This document shows positions 8,632 to 16,141 of a stretch of 64,000 nt of DNA, piece by piece. Positions within the stretch are counted from its first letter, which is position 1. The number at the start of each line of letters is the position of its first letter. The translations under genes and the position numbers were made by a program. Origin of the DNA: Pelomonas paludis (GTDB taxonomy: Bacteria; Pseudomonadota; Gammaproteobacteria; Burkholderiales; Burkholderiaceae_C); the NCBI RefSeq assembly GCF_039872745.1, contig NZ_JBDPZD010000002.1, forward strand, positions 744,001 through 808,000, given 5' to 3'. Below the pieces are notes generated by a model. It saw nothing but the letters and a program-made list of their open reading frames with translations, did not search any database and was not told the origin of the DNA.

Positions 8632-8700
8632 CGTAGGGCGGGTCGTTGACCCTCGCCGACCCTCGCGGCGGGTTTCACCTAGGGCTCACCTCGCCCTACC
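8632..8700. repeat. REP-like imperfect palindromic repeat, copy 2
   Basis: Begins CGTAGGGCGGGTCGTTGACC and ends AGGGCTCACCTCGCCCTACC, with the shared core CCCTCGCGGCGGGTTTCACC. It is the best-preserved full-length copy. It overlaps the last codons (8679-8700) of the TPR-like gene. Confidence 0.7.
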
Positions 8701-9344
8701 TCTTGGCCCGCCAGACGTTCGAGGCGCTCGCGCACCTCATCTCGGCCTCGTCCTACGCGCCCGGCAAGCGGAAATCCAGGAAGTGGGCCTTTCTCCTTGG
8801 CCACCGATGCCATTGCCTGTCGCGCCATTTGCTGAGCCGCTGTTTCGTCGCCTTGGCTGGCCGCTATCAACGCCAACGATCCAAAGTATCGGTACCGGTT
8901 GAACGGAAACATGAGGTCCTGCTTTTCCCAGTTCCGTTCGATCGCCGTGAGCACTTCATCGAAAAGGAATGACAGGCCTCGGACCGATGCGAACCAGGCG
9001 TAGTCGATGTAGTGATAGCCGCGAACGTTGGGACGCTTTGCTTCAAGGTCCACAGCGCACCGGTACGCTTCGATCGCGCCGTTGTTGTCGCCTAGAGTCG
9101 CTGCCGCCTTTGCCATGGTCGCGTGCATCTGAGCCGCGTGGATACCTGTTTCGGCGCCGTCAAGCTGCCTCCTGGCCAATGTGATCGCAGCGCGCGCGTC
9201 CTCTGGGCTACTCGAATCTGCGAGTGTCAGAGCCTGAATGCGCAAGTATTCCTTGCGTTGACCGCGCGAACGCGCCAGGCGTCTCTCGAACTCAAGGGCA
9301 GCATCCGGTGTCCACTCGGCCTGCCGATACCAATCGTTAGTCAT
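8679..9344 (-). CDS. Hypothetical protein with TPR-like helical repeats
   Basis: 221 residues from MTNDWYRQAEW. The frame is open for 44 further codons upstream, but that part lies in the third repeat and its spacer. A GAGGTGAGA ribosome-binding-like sequence sits just before this ATG. Helical pairs such as GIHAAQMHATMAKAAATLGD and NNGAIEAYRCAVDLEAKRP resemble tetratricopeptide repeats, a protein-interaction scaffold. The C-terminal residues after RERLERLAG are encoded by REP-like repeat copy 2. No function can be assigned. Confidence 0.5.
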   Translation of the reverse strand: MTNDWYRQAEWTPDAALEFERRLARSRGQRKEYLRIQALTLADSSSPEDARAAITLARRQLDGAETGIHAAQMHATMAKAAATLGDNNGAIEAYRCAVDLEAKRPNVRGYHYIDYAWFASVRGLSFLFDEVLTAIERNWEKQDLMFPFNRYRYFGSLALIAASQGDETAAQQMARQAMASVAKEKGPLPGFPLAGRVGRGRDEVRERLERLAGQEVGRGEP

Positions 9345-9412
9345 TTCTGAGAATCTCACCTCGGACAAATCGGCTATGCGGCTCGGCGGCTTTGGCTGCA
9401 CGCTCCCAAAAT

Positions 9413-9462
9413 TCGCGCAGCGCTCGCGGCGGGTTTCGCTTGCGGCTCTACCCGCCCTACAA
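9413..9462. repeat. REP-like repeat, copy 3 (right half only)
   Basis: GCGCAGCGCTCGCGGCGGGT, then TTCGCTTGCGGCTCTACCCG and CCCTAC. This matches the core and right arm of copies 1 and 2 but lacks the left TAGGGCGGGTCGTTGACC arm. It lies just downstream of the stop of the gene at 9480-9806. Confidence 0.6.
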
Positions 9463-9479
9463 CTGAAGGTTCGCACCCG

Positions 9480-9806
9480 TCATTGGCCTGCCTGCTTCAG
9501 CCAGTCCTCGAACCATGCCGGCGGCATTCGTTCACTATCGAACGAGCGCGTTCGAAGTTCCTCGGCTGAGTAGGTGCAGGCAAGGTGGAGATCCCACTGC
9601 GTCTCCACATCGGCAAGGATGGGCATAAGCCGCTCGATCTCCGCTGGCGCGTCGATATCCATGTACTGGCGCCAAAACGCGTCACACCACTCGGCAATCT
9701 GCTGGTGCGAATGTGGCGCCGTGTCCGGCGTTGCGCCCCAGGCTAGCACCTGCCGTATCGATTCGGCGCTGTATGGAAGCTGGATTCGGCGGTTCGCACC
9801 GATCAT
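9480..9806 (-). CDS. Hypothetical protein
   Basis: 108 residues, soluble, beginning MIGANRRIQLPYSAESIRQV. Trp/Asp-rich segments (WCDAFWRQYMDIDAPAEIER; ADVETQWDLHLACTYSAEEL) suggest a small helical domain. No family recognised and no export signal. It is the first of three same-strand accessory genes separated by REP-like repeats. Confidence 0.5.
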   Translation of the reverse strand: MIGANRRIQLPYSAESIRQVLAWGATPDTAPHSHQQIAEWCDAFWRQYMDIDAPAEIERLMPILADVETQWDLHLACTYSAEELRTRSFDSERMPPAWFEDWLKQAGQ

Positions 9807-9897
9807 GGCCTAGCCCACCCGATACAGGATCACTGGCGACGACCGCTCCTGGCCGTTGCCGGGAGCACCCGAACCGAACAACCGACCGAGGCCGACG

Positions 9898-10119
9898 CTA
9901 TTCATCGTTCTGGTCGGCACCAGGCAGTAGATGGCGGTGGGTCTGGTAGTAGTCCCAGCTCACCCATATTCCGGCGACCACACCCAAGGGAAACAGCACC
10001 CACTCCCACCAACGTAGCCTTGCGGGATCGAAGAACATTGATGCCGCACTACCAAATGCGAGCAAGGGCCCTCGAAGATTCTTGGGGATGAGCTTTTCAA
10101 TTGGGAGCAGGCCAAGCAT
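9898..10119 (-). CDS. Small membrane protein, unknown function
   Basis: 73 residues with one or two hydrophobic segments (WWEWVLFPLGVVAGIWVSW is the clearest) and a charged tail HLLPGADQNDE. It starts 29 bp after the stop of the porin-like gene on the same strand and may be its operon partner or an accessory gene. No family recognised. Confidence 0.45.
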   Translation of the reverse strand: MLGLLPIEKLIPKNLRGPLLAFGSAASMFFDPARLRWWEWVLFPLGVVAGIWVSWDYYQTHRHLLPGADQNDE

Positions 10120-10147
10120 TGCGGACCAGTGTACGTAGCGGCCTACC

Positions 10148-10864
10148 TCAATGCGCCCACGTCACCCCCAACACCACCGTCCTTCGCGCCTCGTCGCCGG
10201 TCCATGTGGTGGGCCCACCCTGGCCGGCTGCAACAGCGGCAAGCTGCACCTCAAGCCCCGGCTGCGGTGACCAGCTGAGCCCAGCACGCGCGTCCCAGCG
10301 TTGGCTGTTGCTTTGCACGACATAGCCCTGGCCTTGAGCCTTGAGCAGGCCGGCGTGGAGCACCCACCAGAGCGCGCCTTGCACGGGGCCGCGGCGCTGG
10401 GCTTCGAGGTACCAGGTGGCCTGGTGGCCGCCGTAGTAGTTGGGGGCGTGGGAGAGGCGCAGCAGCCATTGCTCGGTCTGCAGGCCCACATAGGCTTCAG
10501 CAAAGTTGTAGCGGCTGATGCTGGCGAACTGGTGGCCGCGCAGGCCGAGGTCGAGGTCGATCTCAGGGGAGAGCTTGAACAGGTGGCCGCCGTAGACCTG
10601 GAGCCAGGGGCTACTGCGGTAGGTGCCCGGCGGCTGTGTGGCGAAGCGTGCGCGGGACAGAGCGGCACCGGCGTAGCTGGCGCTGTCTCCGTCCCAGCTG
10701 AGGCTGAGGGCGGCCGAGGGGCGGCCGGCGCTGTAGGAAAGGCCGCGCTCGCGGGCGTCGGACTGGAGCATGAGGCTGGCACCGATGTCGGCGCGTGCGC
10801 CAAGCGGGAAGCCGAGCGGCAGCACAAGAGCCAGGGCCAACAGGAAGCGGAGCGAGCGGCGCAT
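10148..10864 (-). CDS. TorF-type putative porin (conserved outer-membrane protein)
   Basis: 238 residues with a signal peptide (RFLLALALVLPLGFPLGARA) and a short repetitive beta-strand pattern: GRPSAALSLSWDGDSASYAG, SSPWLQVYGGHLFKLSPEID, and a C-terminal strand TVVLGVTWAH. This matches the Gcw_chp/TorF putative-porin family in size and signature. Its start overlaps the subtilase stop by one base (TGATG), making it the last gene of the sigma/anti-sigma/protease operon. A degenerate copy of its 3' third lies at 4949-5240. Confidence 0.6.
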   Translation of the reverse strand: MRRSLRFLLALALVLPLGFPLGARADIGASLMLQSDARERGLSYSAGRPSAALSLSWDGDSASYAGAALSRARFATQPPGTYRSSPWLQVYGGHLFKLSPEIDLDLGLRGHQFASISRYNFAEAYVGLQTEQWLLRLSHAPNYYGGHQATWYLEAQRRGPVQGALWWVLHAGLLKAQGQGYVVQSNSQRWDARAGLSWSPQPGLEVQLAAVAAGQGGPTTWTGDEARRTVVLGVTWAH

Positions 10865-12174
10865 CAGCGCGCAGTGTGCCGGGCAGGCTCGCAGCCGTTG
10901 TCCCTTGTTTCGAGCTTGACCGCAGCGGATGCGGGGAGGCGTTTGGCGAGGCTGGCGCAGGCATCGACGCGGCCCTGGGCATCGAGCACGAGGCTTTGGC
11001 GCGCGGTGCCGGGGCGCCAGCGTTGGCCGTCCACGGCCTGCAAGAGGGCAAGCAGGCCGGCCACGTGGGGCGCGGCGTAGGACGAGCCGTTGACCAAGGC
11101 CCAGCCGCCGCCGGGCACGGTGCTGGGCACGTCGCGGCCGGGGGCGGAGACGGTGTCGCCTGCGGAGCTGGTGACGGTGGCGGCGGCGGTGGTGGAGACG
11201 GTCAACACGCCCGGGTGGGCGGCCGGGAACTGGCCGGGGCGCCCAGGCTGGGCGGCGACCACGGCGGCGCCGCGCGCCATGGCCTGGTCAAGCAGCAGGC
11301 CGAGCAGCTTGTCGGGCGGGCCACCCCAGCTGAGGTTGAGGATCTGGGCGCCGTCGTCGATGGCGGCGTGCAGGGCCTTGGCGAGGCTGAGGGTGCTGCA
11401 CAGGGTTTGGTCACCGCTTGCCTGGCGGCAGGCGCGCAGGGCGAGCAACCGAGCCTCGGGGGCAACGCCAGCAATGCCGAGGTGGTTGTCGGCGCGCGCC
11501 GCGATGATGCCGGCCACCGCCGTGCCGTGAAGCTCGGGCGGCGGGGGCAGGTCGTCCACAAAGCTGGTGGCGCGCTCGAGCTGGCCTTGCAGGTCGGGGT
11601 GCTGCTGGTCGACGCCGCTGTCGATGATGGCGATGCGCACGCCGCGCCCGGTGCTGACGCGGTGCAGTGCGGCCAAATGCCATTGGCCGGCGGCGGGCTG
11701 GGCGGCGTAGAGGGGTTCTTGTGCGGCGCTGGGCTCAGGCGAGGTGGCGAGGCCCTGGAACTGCTGCGAGAGCTGGGCCCAGGCGACGCGCTTGTCGGCC
11801 GAGACGGCCTGGGCGACATCAGCGGCGCTGCGCGAGTCGGCGGCGGGCAGTTGCATCACAAAGCAGTCGATCGCCAGGGCGGGCATGGGCCACTCGCTGC
11901 GGAGCTGGAGCTTGAAGTCCTGCGCCAGCGCTTGCGCCACCTGCAGCCGGGCCTGGCGGCCGACGCTGGCGCCGTAGCTGCTGGCGTAGCTGCCCTCGGG
12001 CCGGAAGTGGGCGCGCGGCAGCTGGAGCATGACGAGCACGAGGCGGTCGTCGTCGGGCGTTGGCTCGGTGGCAGCGTGGGCGGGGTGCGCCCAAGCCAGC
12101 AGCAGGCACAGGCCCAGCAGGGTGCTGGCGCACCACTGCAGCCACAGCGGCTTGAAAGGGCTGCGTGACTTCAA
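10864..12174 (-). CDS. S8 family serine peptidase (subtilase), exported
   Basis: 436 residues with an N-terminal signal peptide (LCLLLAWAHPAHA). The triad is present in order: Asp in VRIAIIDSGVDQQHPDL, His in ELHGTAVAGIIAARADN, Ser in VNGSSYAAPHVAGLLALL. The oxyanion-hole Asn, normally in an AAGN motif before the Ser, is missing: the equivalent region reads VVAAQPGRPGQFPAAHPGVL. It should hydrolyse peptide bonds in the periplasm or outside, perhaps with altered efficiency. It overlaps both neighbours (ATGA with the anti-sigma gene, 1 bp with the porin gene), so it is translated with them. It may process the anti-sigma pathway or a surface protein. Confidence 0.82.
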   Translation of the reverse strand: MKSRSPFKPLWLQWCASTLLGLCLLLAWAHPAHAATEPTPDDDRLVLVMLQLPRAHFRPEGSYASSYGASVGRQARLQVAQALAQDFKLQLRSEWPMPALAIDCFVMQLPAADSRSAADVAQAVSADKRVAWAQLSQQFQGLATSPEPSAAQEPLYAAQPAAGQWHLAALHRVSTGRGVRIAIIDSGVDQQHPDLQGQLERATSFVDDLPPPPELHGTAVAGIIAARADNHLGIAGVAPEARLLALRACRQASGDQTLCSTLSLAKALHAAIDDGAQILNLSWGGPPDKLLGLLLDQAMARGAAVVAAQPGRPGQFPAAHPGVLTVSTTAAATVTSSAGDTVSAPGRDVPSTVPGGGWALVNGSSYAAPHVAGLLALLQAVDGQRWRPGTARQSLVLDAQGRVDACASLAKRLPASAAVKLETRDNGCEPARHTAR

Positions 12175-12809
12175 GGCTGCTGGGCCCGCAGCGGCGCGGC
12201 CATCTGGACCAGGGGCGAGGCCTGCAGGCCGGCCAGGCCTTGGGGCTGGACTTGCAGCAGGTAGGCGCCGGCCTTGGTGGGGCCGGAGACGATGCGCGCT
12301 TGCTGGGCTTGCAGCAGGCTGCGCAGCGCGGCCTCGGTGGTGTCGGGGCGGAAGATGACGAGGGCGTCGCCCGCCGGGGCGGCAGGGGCTGGCGCTGACA
12401 AGCCGACGTAGGGCGAGGCAGTCTCAGCCGGCGCCGGGCGCTCGCTCACCCACAGGCCCACCACGCTGGCGAGGGCGACTGTTTGCAGGCCCAGGGCCAA
12501 GGGCATCCAGCGGAAGCGGGTGGGCGTGGGTCTCTGTGCATCCAGATGCGCGGTCTGATGCCGGTCGATCTGGGCGTGCAGGCGCGCGAGGCTGGCGGCA
12601 GGGTCGGGCGGGGGCACCACGGCTTGGCTGGCCAGCACGGCGCGCAGCGGGGCTTCGAGGTCCAGCTCGGCACGGCAGGCGGGGCAGGCGTCGAGGTGGT
12701 CGCGGACTTCGTCGCGCTCGTCGCGGCTGAGCTGGCCGCGGGCATACCAGGGCAGCAGGGCCTGGATGCGGCCGTGCTCGTCGGCTTCAATGGAGACAAC
12801 AACACTCAT
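12171..12809 (-). CDS. Anti-sigma factor with zinc-finger (HxxxCxxC) domain
   Basis: 212 residues. The N-terminal putative zinc finger DHLDACPACRAELDLEAPLR is the zf-HC2/ZAS type that binds and inhibits ECF sigma factors. A single hydrophobic segment (WMPLALGLQTVALASVVGLW) would anchor it in the inner membrane. The C-terminal half (DALVIFRPDTTEAALRSLLQ...) is periplasmic and may sense a signal. It overlaps the sigma gene by 4 bp upstream and the subtilase by 4 bp downstream. Confidence 0.82.
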   Translation of the reverse strand: MSVVVSIEADEHGRIQALLPWYARGQLSRDERDEVRDHLDACPACRAELDLEAPLRAVLASQAVVPPPDPAASLARLHAQIDRHQTAHLDAQRPTPTRFRWMPLALGLQTVALASVVGLWVSERPAPAETASPYVGLSAPAPAAPAGDALVIFRPDTTEAALRSLLQAQQARIVSGPTKAGAYLLQVQPQGLAGLQASPLVQMAAPLRAQQP

Positions 12810-13471
12810 GGCAAATCTCCTGGGCCGGGGTGGCGCGAGGATTCAGTCGAAAGCAGGTCGCGCAAGCGACGGCGGGCGTAGAACATGCGCGTTTTGACGG
12901 TGGCGGGTGGGCAGCCGACGATGGCGGCGATGTCGTCGTAGGCCATGTCGTGGAAGTAGCAGAGCACGACCACGGCGCGGTGCTCGGGCGAGAGGCTGGC
13001 CAGGGCTTCGCGGGTGCTGGCCTGCAGTTGCGCCAGCGCCAGCTCGGCCTCGGGGCCGGGGCGGTCGTCGGCGGGGTCGTCGGCCGGGTCGGGCTCAACG
13101 GGCAAGTCCAGCCGCGCCAGGGCCTTGAGCCCGCGCCGGTAGGCAATGCCGAAGATCCAGGTCGAGAGCTTGCTGCGCCCGTCAAAGCTGGCGGCGCGTT
13201 GCCAGACGACCATCAGGGTGTCGTTGAGGGCTTCTTCGACCAGCTCGGGCTGCTTGAGCATGGGCTGCAAAAAGCGCCAGAGCCGGGGGTGGTAGAGGCG
13301 GTAGAGCTCGTCAAACTCGCGCCGCCGGCCGGCCCGCACGCCGTCGAGCAGGGCCAGCTCCAGGGCCTCGGCGGCCGGGCCGGCTGCGGACGCCACAGAC
13401 GCCGCAGACCCCCCCATAGGCGCAGCAGCGCCTGGCATCGGGCGGCGTTTGGACGAGGGCCACGAGAACAT
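12806..13471 (-). CDS. RNA polymerase ECF-type sigma factor (sigma-70 family)
   Basis: 221 residues from MFSWPSSKRRPM. The frame continues 76 codons upstream, but that part would contain the promoter-like element at 13527-13552 and has no sigma homology. Region 2 reads FDELYRLYHPRLWRFLQPML, then VEEALNDTLMVVWQRAASFD and RSKLSTWIFGIAYRRGLKAL. Region 4 reads ALASLSPEHRAVVVLCYFHD, then MAYDDIAAIVGCPPATVKTR. It directs RNA polymerase to its own regulon. The overlapping anti-sigma gene makes it a membrane-signal-responsive switch. Confidence 0.87.
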   Translation of the reverse strand: MFSWPSSKRRPMPGAAAPMGGSAASVASAAGPAAEALELALLDGVRAGRRREFDELYRLYHPRLWRFLQPMLKQPELVEEALNDTLMVVWQRAASFDGRSKLSTWIFGIAYRRGLKALARLDLPVEPDPADDPADDRPGPEAELALAQLQASTREALASLSPEHRAVVVLCYFHDMAYDDIAAIVGCPPATVKTRMFYARRRLRDLLSTESSRHPGPGDLP

Positions 13472-13526
13472 GGGCAGGGAGGTCTTGGGGGATGACAGCG
13501 AACGTGTGCACCGTGAGTCCACGGTG

Positions 13527-13552
13527 GACGGGAAAAGGTTCAATCTTGTTCC
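13527..13552 (-). promoter_or_regulatory. Candidate ECF sigma promoter (autoregulation)
   Basis: On the minus strand the sequence reads GGAAC, 17 nt, CGTC, matching the general ECF -35 (GGAAC) and -10 (CGTC) pattern. It ends about 55 bp before the chosen sigma start. ECF operons are commonly autoregulated. The match is short, and the call is inference. Confidence 0.4.
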
Positions 13553-13679
13553 CGCACCCCCCACAAACGACGGGGATCGGGCAATGGCGGGCGGCTCCGG
13601 GCGACACTGGCAAACGGCCTGCCCGTCAAGCGCAGGCCCCTCCTCCAGCCGCCACTCCTCGACCTGCGAAAGAGACCTG

Positions 13680-14723
13680 ATGCTCAACCCATGGCCCACC
13701 CTTGCCGCCCGACGTCCCTGGCTCCTGGCGATCTGCCTTGGCGCACTGCTTTGCGGCGGCCCGGCCTCGGCGGTGCAAACGCTGGCGGCGTCCTACGAGT
13801 CGGAGCCCGGCGTGCGGCTGGCGGCAACGCTGGAGTTGCCGGCGGCCACCCCCGGCAAGCGCTGGCCCGTGGTGTTGCTGGCGGTTGGCGCGGGCAAGTG
13901 GGGGCGGGGCGGCTATGTGGCCTTGCGCAGCCGCCTGCATGCGGCGGGCGTCGCCACGCTGAGCTATGACAAGCGGGGCTTTGGGGAGTCCACCGGCGCT
14001 TTTGATGAATCGTTGCCGCTGGTCTCGCGCGACATCGCGGCGGGCGTGAGCTTCCTGCGGTCGCGGGCCGATGTTGACGGGCATCGCATCGCGCTGCTGG
14101 GCCACAGCCAGGGCGCCGCTGCCTTGCCGCTGGCGGCCGCCACGGTGCGAGACGTTGCCGGGATCGTCATGCTGCAGGCGCCCATCGGCGCGCGGGGCGA
14201 GGTCTTTGGCGACGGCATGCAAAAGTCGCTGACGCAGTCGGGCATGCCGGCGGACACGGCGCGCCCGGTGGTTACGGCAACCTTGACATGGCTGGAGGGC
14301 CGCACCCAGCGCCTGCCCGCGCCGGAGATCGACCGCCTGCGCGAGGCCGCCGTTGCCGCCTTTGTGGCAGCGGGCATGCCGCCGGAGGGCGCTCGGGGCG
14401 CCATCCAAAGCCTGGACAACCCGATGCTGCTGTCCATGTACGACGCGCCGCTGGCGCAAGACCTGATCCGGTCCGGCAGCCCGGTGCTGGCCGTGTATGG
14501 CGGCACGGACACCATCGTCGCGGCCGATGTCAGCGCCCCCATGGCCACCCGGGCCTTGAACCAGCATGCCAATGCCCTCGTGCTGGTGGTGCCGGGCATG
14601 AACCATTCGATGCAACGCCTGGACCCGGTGCCTGCGGCCAAGCCCGGCGAGCCCCAGGAAGACTACATGCCGCCGCAGATGGTGGAGGCGGTGGCGCACT
14701 GGCTGCTCGATCGCTTGCGCTGA
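13680..14723 (+). CDS. Secreted alpha/beta hydrolase (serine esterase/peptidase fold)
   Basis: 347 residues from MLNPWPTLAARR with a signal peptide ending near GGPASAVQTL. The longer upstream frame overlaps the divergent sigma gene. The nucleophile elbow is GHSQGAA (IALLGHSQGAAALPLA). The acid is probably the Asp of VYGGTDTIV, and the His lies in VVPGMNHSMQRL. The DKRGFGESTG phrase is typical of alpha/beta hydrolases that act on small acyl esters or dipeptides. It stands just before the CE15/GH10 genes on the same strand and could remove ester groups from plant material. The substrate is not determined. Confidence 0.78.
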   Translation: MLNPWPTLAARRPWLLAICLGALLCGGPASAVQTLAASYESEPGVRLAATLELPAATPGKRWPVVLLAVGAGKWGRGGYVALRSRLHAAGVATLSYDKRGFGESTGAFDESLPLVSRDIAAGVSFLRSRADVDGHRIALLGHSQGAAALPLAAATVRDVAGIVMLQAPIGARGEVFGDGMQKSLTQSGMPADTARPVVTATLTWLEGRTQRLPAPEIDRLREAAVAAFVAAGMPPEGARGAIQSLDNPMLLSMYDAPLAQDLIRSGSPVLAVYGGTDTIVAADVSAPMATRALNQHANALVLVVPGMNHSMQRLDPVPAAKPGEPQEDYMPPQMVEAVAHWLLDRLR

Positions 14724-14795
14724 GCCAGACATAGACTGCGACGCCCCCGGCGGAATTGCATGGGGCCTCGCCACCCCACTTGCATTGGACGTCGC

Positions 14796-16097
14796 ATGCC
14801 TACGCCTTTCGCCGCCCGCGCCAGCCTCGCTGGATGTGCCCTCACCCTGCTCGCCGTTGCGGCGCTGTCGGCTTGCAGTTCGGCTGGGGGCCCGAACCCG
14901 GCCGCCGCTCCTGCCGCCTCCGCGTCAGCGATGGCGATGCTTGGGGCCGTCGAACACAGCGGCGCTGCTTGCCGGGACCCGGCGCTGCCGGCGCTGGCTG
15001 CCCTGCCCGCCACCGCCGCGCTGCCCGACCCGTTTGTGATGGCCGATGGCCAGCGGCTCACCCGCAAGGCCGACTGGGCCTGCCGGCGCCACGAGGTGAG
15101 CCGGCAACTGCAGGCCTATGAACTGGGCGAGAAGCCTGCGCCCGTGCCCGGCAGCGTGAGCGGCAAGCTGGACGGCAAGACGCTGACGGTGACGGTGAGC
15201 ACGGGCGGGCGCAGCATCAGCTTCAACGCCAACGTGCAGTTGCCCAGCACCGGCCAAGCGCCCTACCCGGCCGTGATCGGCATCGGGCGCTCCTTCCTGA
15301 ACAACGCGGAGCTGCTGGCGCGCGGGGTGGCGGTCATCGACTTCCCGAACAACGACATCGCGGACCAGCAGAACGGCAGCTCGCGCAACAAGGGCAAGTT
15401 CTTTGAGTTGCACCCCGAGGCACAAGGCACGGGCGCGCTGGTGGCCTGGGCCTGGGGCGTGAGCCGGCTGGTGGATGCGCTGGCGCAAGGCGCGGCACCC
15501 GCGATTGACGCGCGGCACCTGGGGGTGACGGGTTGCTCGCGCAATGGCAAGGGCGCCCTCATGGCCGGCGCTTTGGACGAGCGCATCGCGCTGACTATCC
15601 CGCAGGAAAGCGGCTCGGGGGGCTCGGCGGCGTGGCGTGTGTCGGACGCGCAGAAGGTGGCGGGGCAGAACGTGCAGACCCTGCGCCAGATCGTGACGGA
15701 GAACGTGTGGTTCCGGTCCAGCTTTGGCGAGTTCAGCGAGGCGGCTGCGCGCTTGCCCTATGACCACCATCAGGTGCTGGCCCTGGTGGCGCCGCGCGGC
15801 CTGCTGGTGATCGAGAACACGGCGATGGAGTGGCTGGGCAACCAGAGTGCCTGGGTGAGTGCGCTGGCCGCCCGCGAGGCCTGGGTGGCGCTGGGCGTGG
15901 CGGACGGGATGGGGGCCTCCCAGTTCAGCCACCCGGACCACTGCCGCCTGCCGGCCGAGCAGTCGCCGGAGGTGCTGGCTTTTGTGGACCGCTTCTTGAA
16001 AGGCACGCCCGCAAAGACGGATATCGTGCGCACCGACGGCAAGTTCGCCGTTGACCGCCAGCGCTGGATGCCCTGGAGCACCCCCGCGCTGAAGTGA
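14796..16097 (+). CDS. CE15 4-O-methyl-glucuronoyl methylesterase (lipoprotein)
   Basis: 433 residues from MPTPFAARAS, with a lipobox (TLLAVAALSAC, Cys27). The CE15 hallmark GVTGCSRNGKGALMAG holds the nucleophile Ser at about residue 248. Downstream are FSHPDHC (His) and the conserved IPQESGSGGSAAWRVSD loop. These enzymes cleave the ester between lignin alcohols and 4-O-methyl-glucuronic acid side chains of xylan. The gene ends 44 bp before a GH10 xylanase, consistent with joint action on glucuronoxylan at the cell surface. Confidence 0.85.
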   Translation: MPTPFAARASLAGCALTLLAVAALSACSSAGGPNPAAAPAASASAMAMLGAVEHSGAACRDPALPALAALPATAALPDPFVMADGQRLTRKADWACRRHEVSRQLQAYELGEKPAPVPGSVSGKLDGKTLTVTVSTGGRSISFNANVQLPSTGQAPYPAVIGIGRSFLNNAELLARGVAVIDFPNNDIADQQNGSSRNKGKFFELHPEAQGTGALVAWAWGVSRLVDALAQGAAPAIDARHLGVTGCSRNGKGALMAGALDERIALTIPQESGSGGSAAWRVSDAQKVAGQNVQTLRQIVTENVWFRSSFGEFSEAAARLPYDHHQVLALVAPRGLLVIENTAMEWLGNQSAWVSALAAREAWVALGVADGMGASQFSHPDHCRLPAEQSPEVLAFVDRFLKGTPAKTDIVRTDGKFAVDRQRWMPWSTPALK

Positions 16098-16141
16098 ATT
16101 GGGGCAGCCTGCCGCTGCCATCGTTTTTTCAGGGAGATTGC

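Noticed and set aside
8092..9462. Integron-type attC sites after each hypothetical gene
   Set aside because: Copy 1 contains GTTGACC and GCTCAAC, but on the coding strand their order is opposite to attC. The core triplets are not conserved in copies 2 and 3, and no integrase is present.
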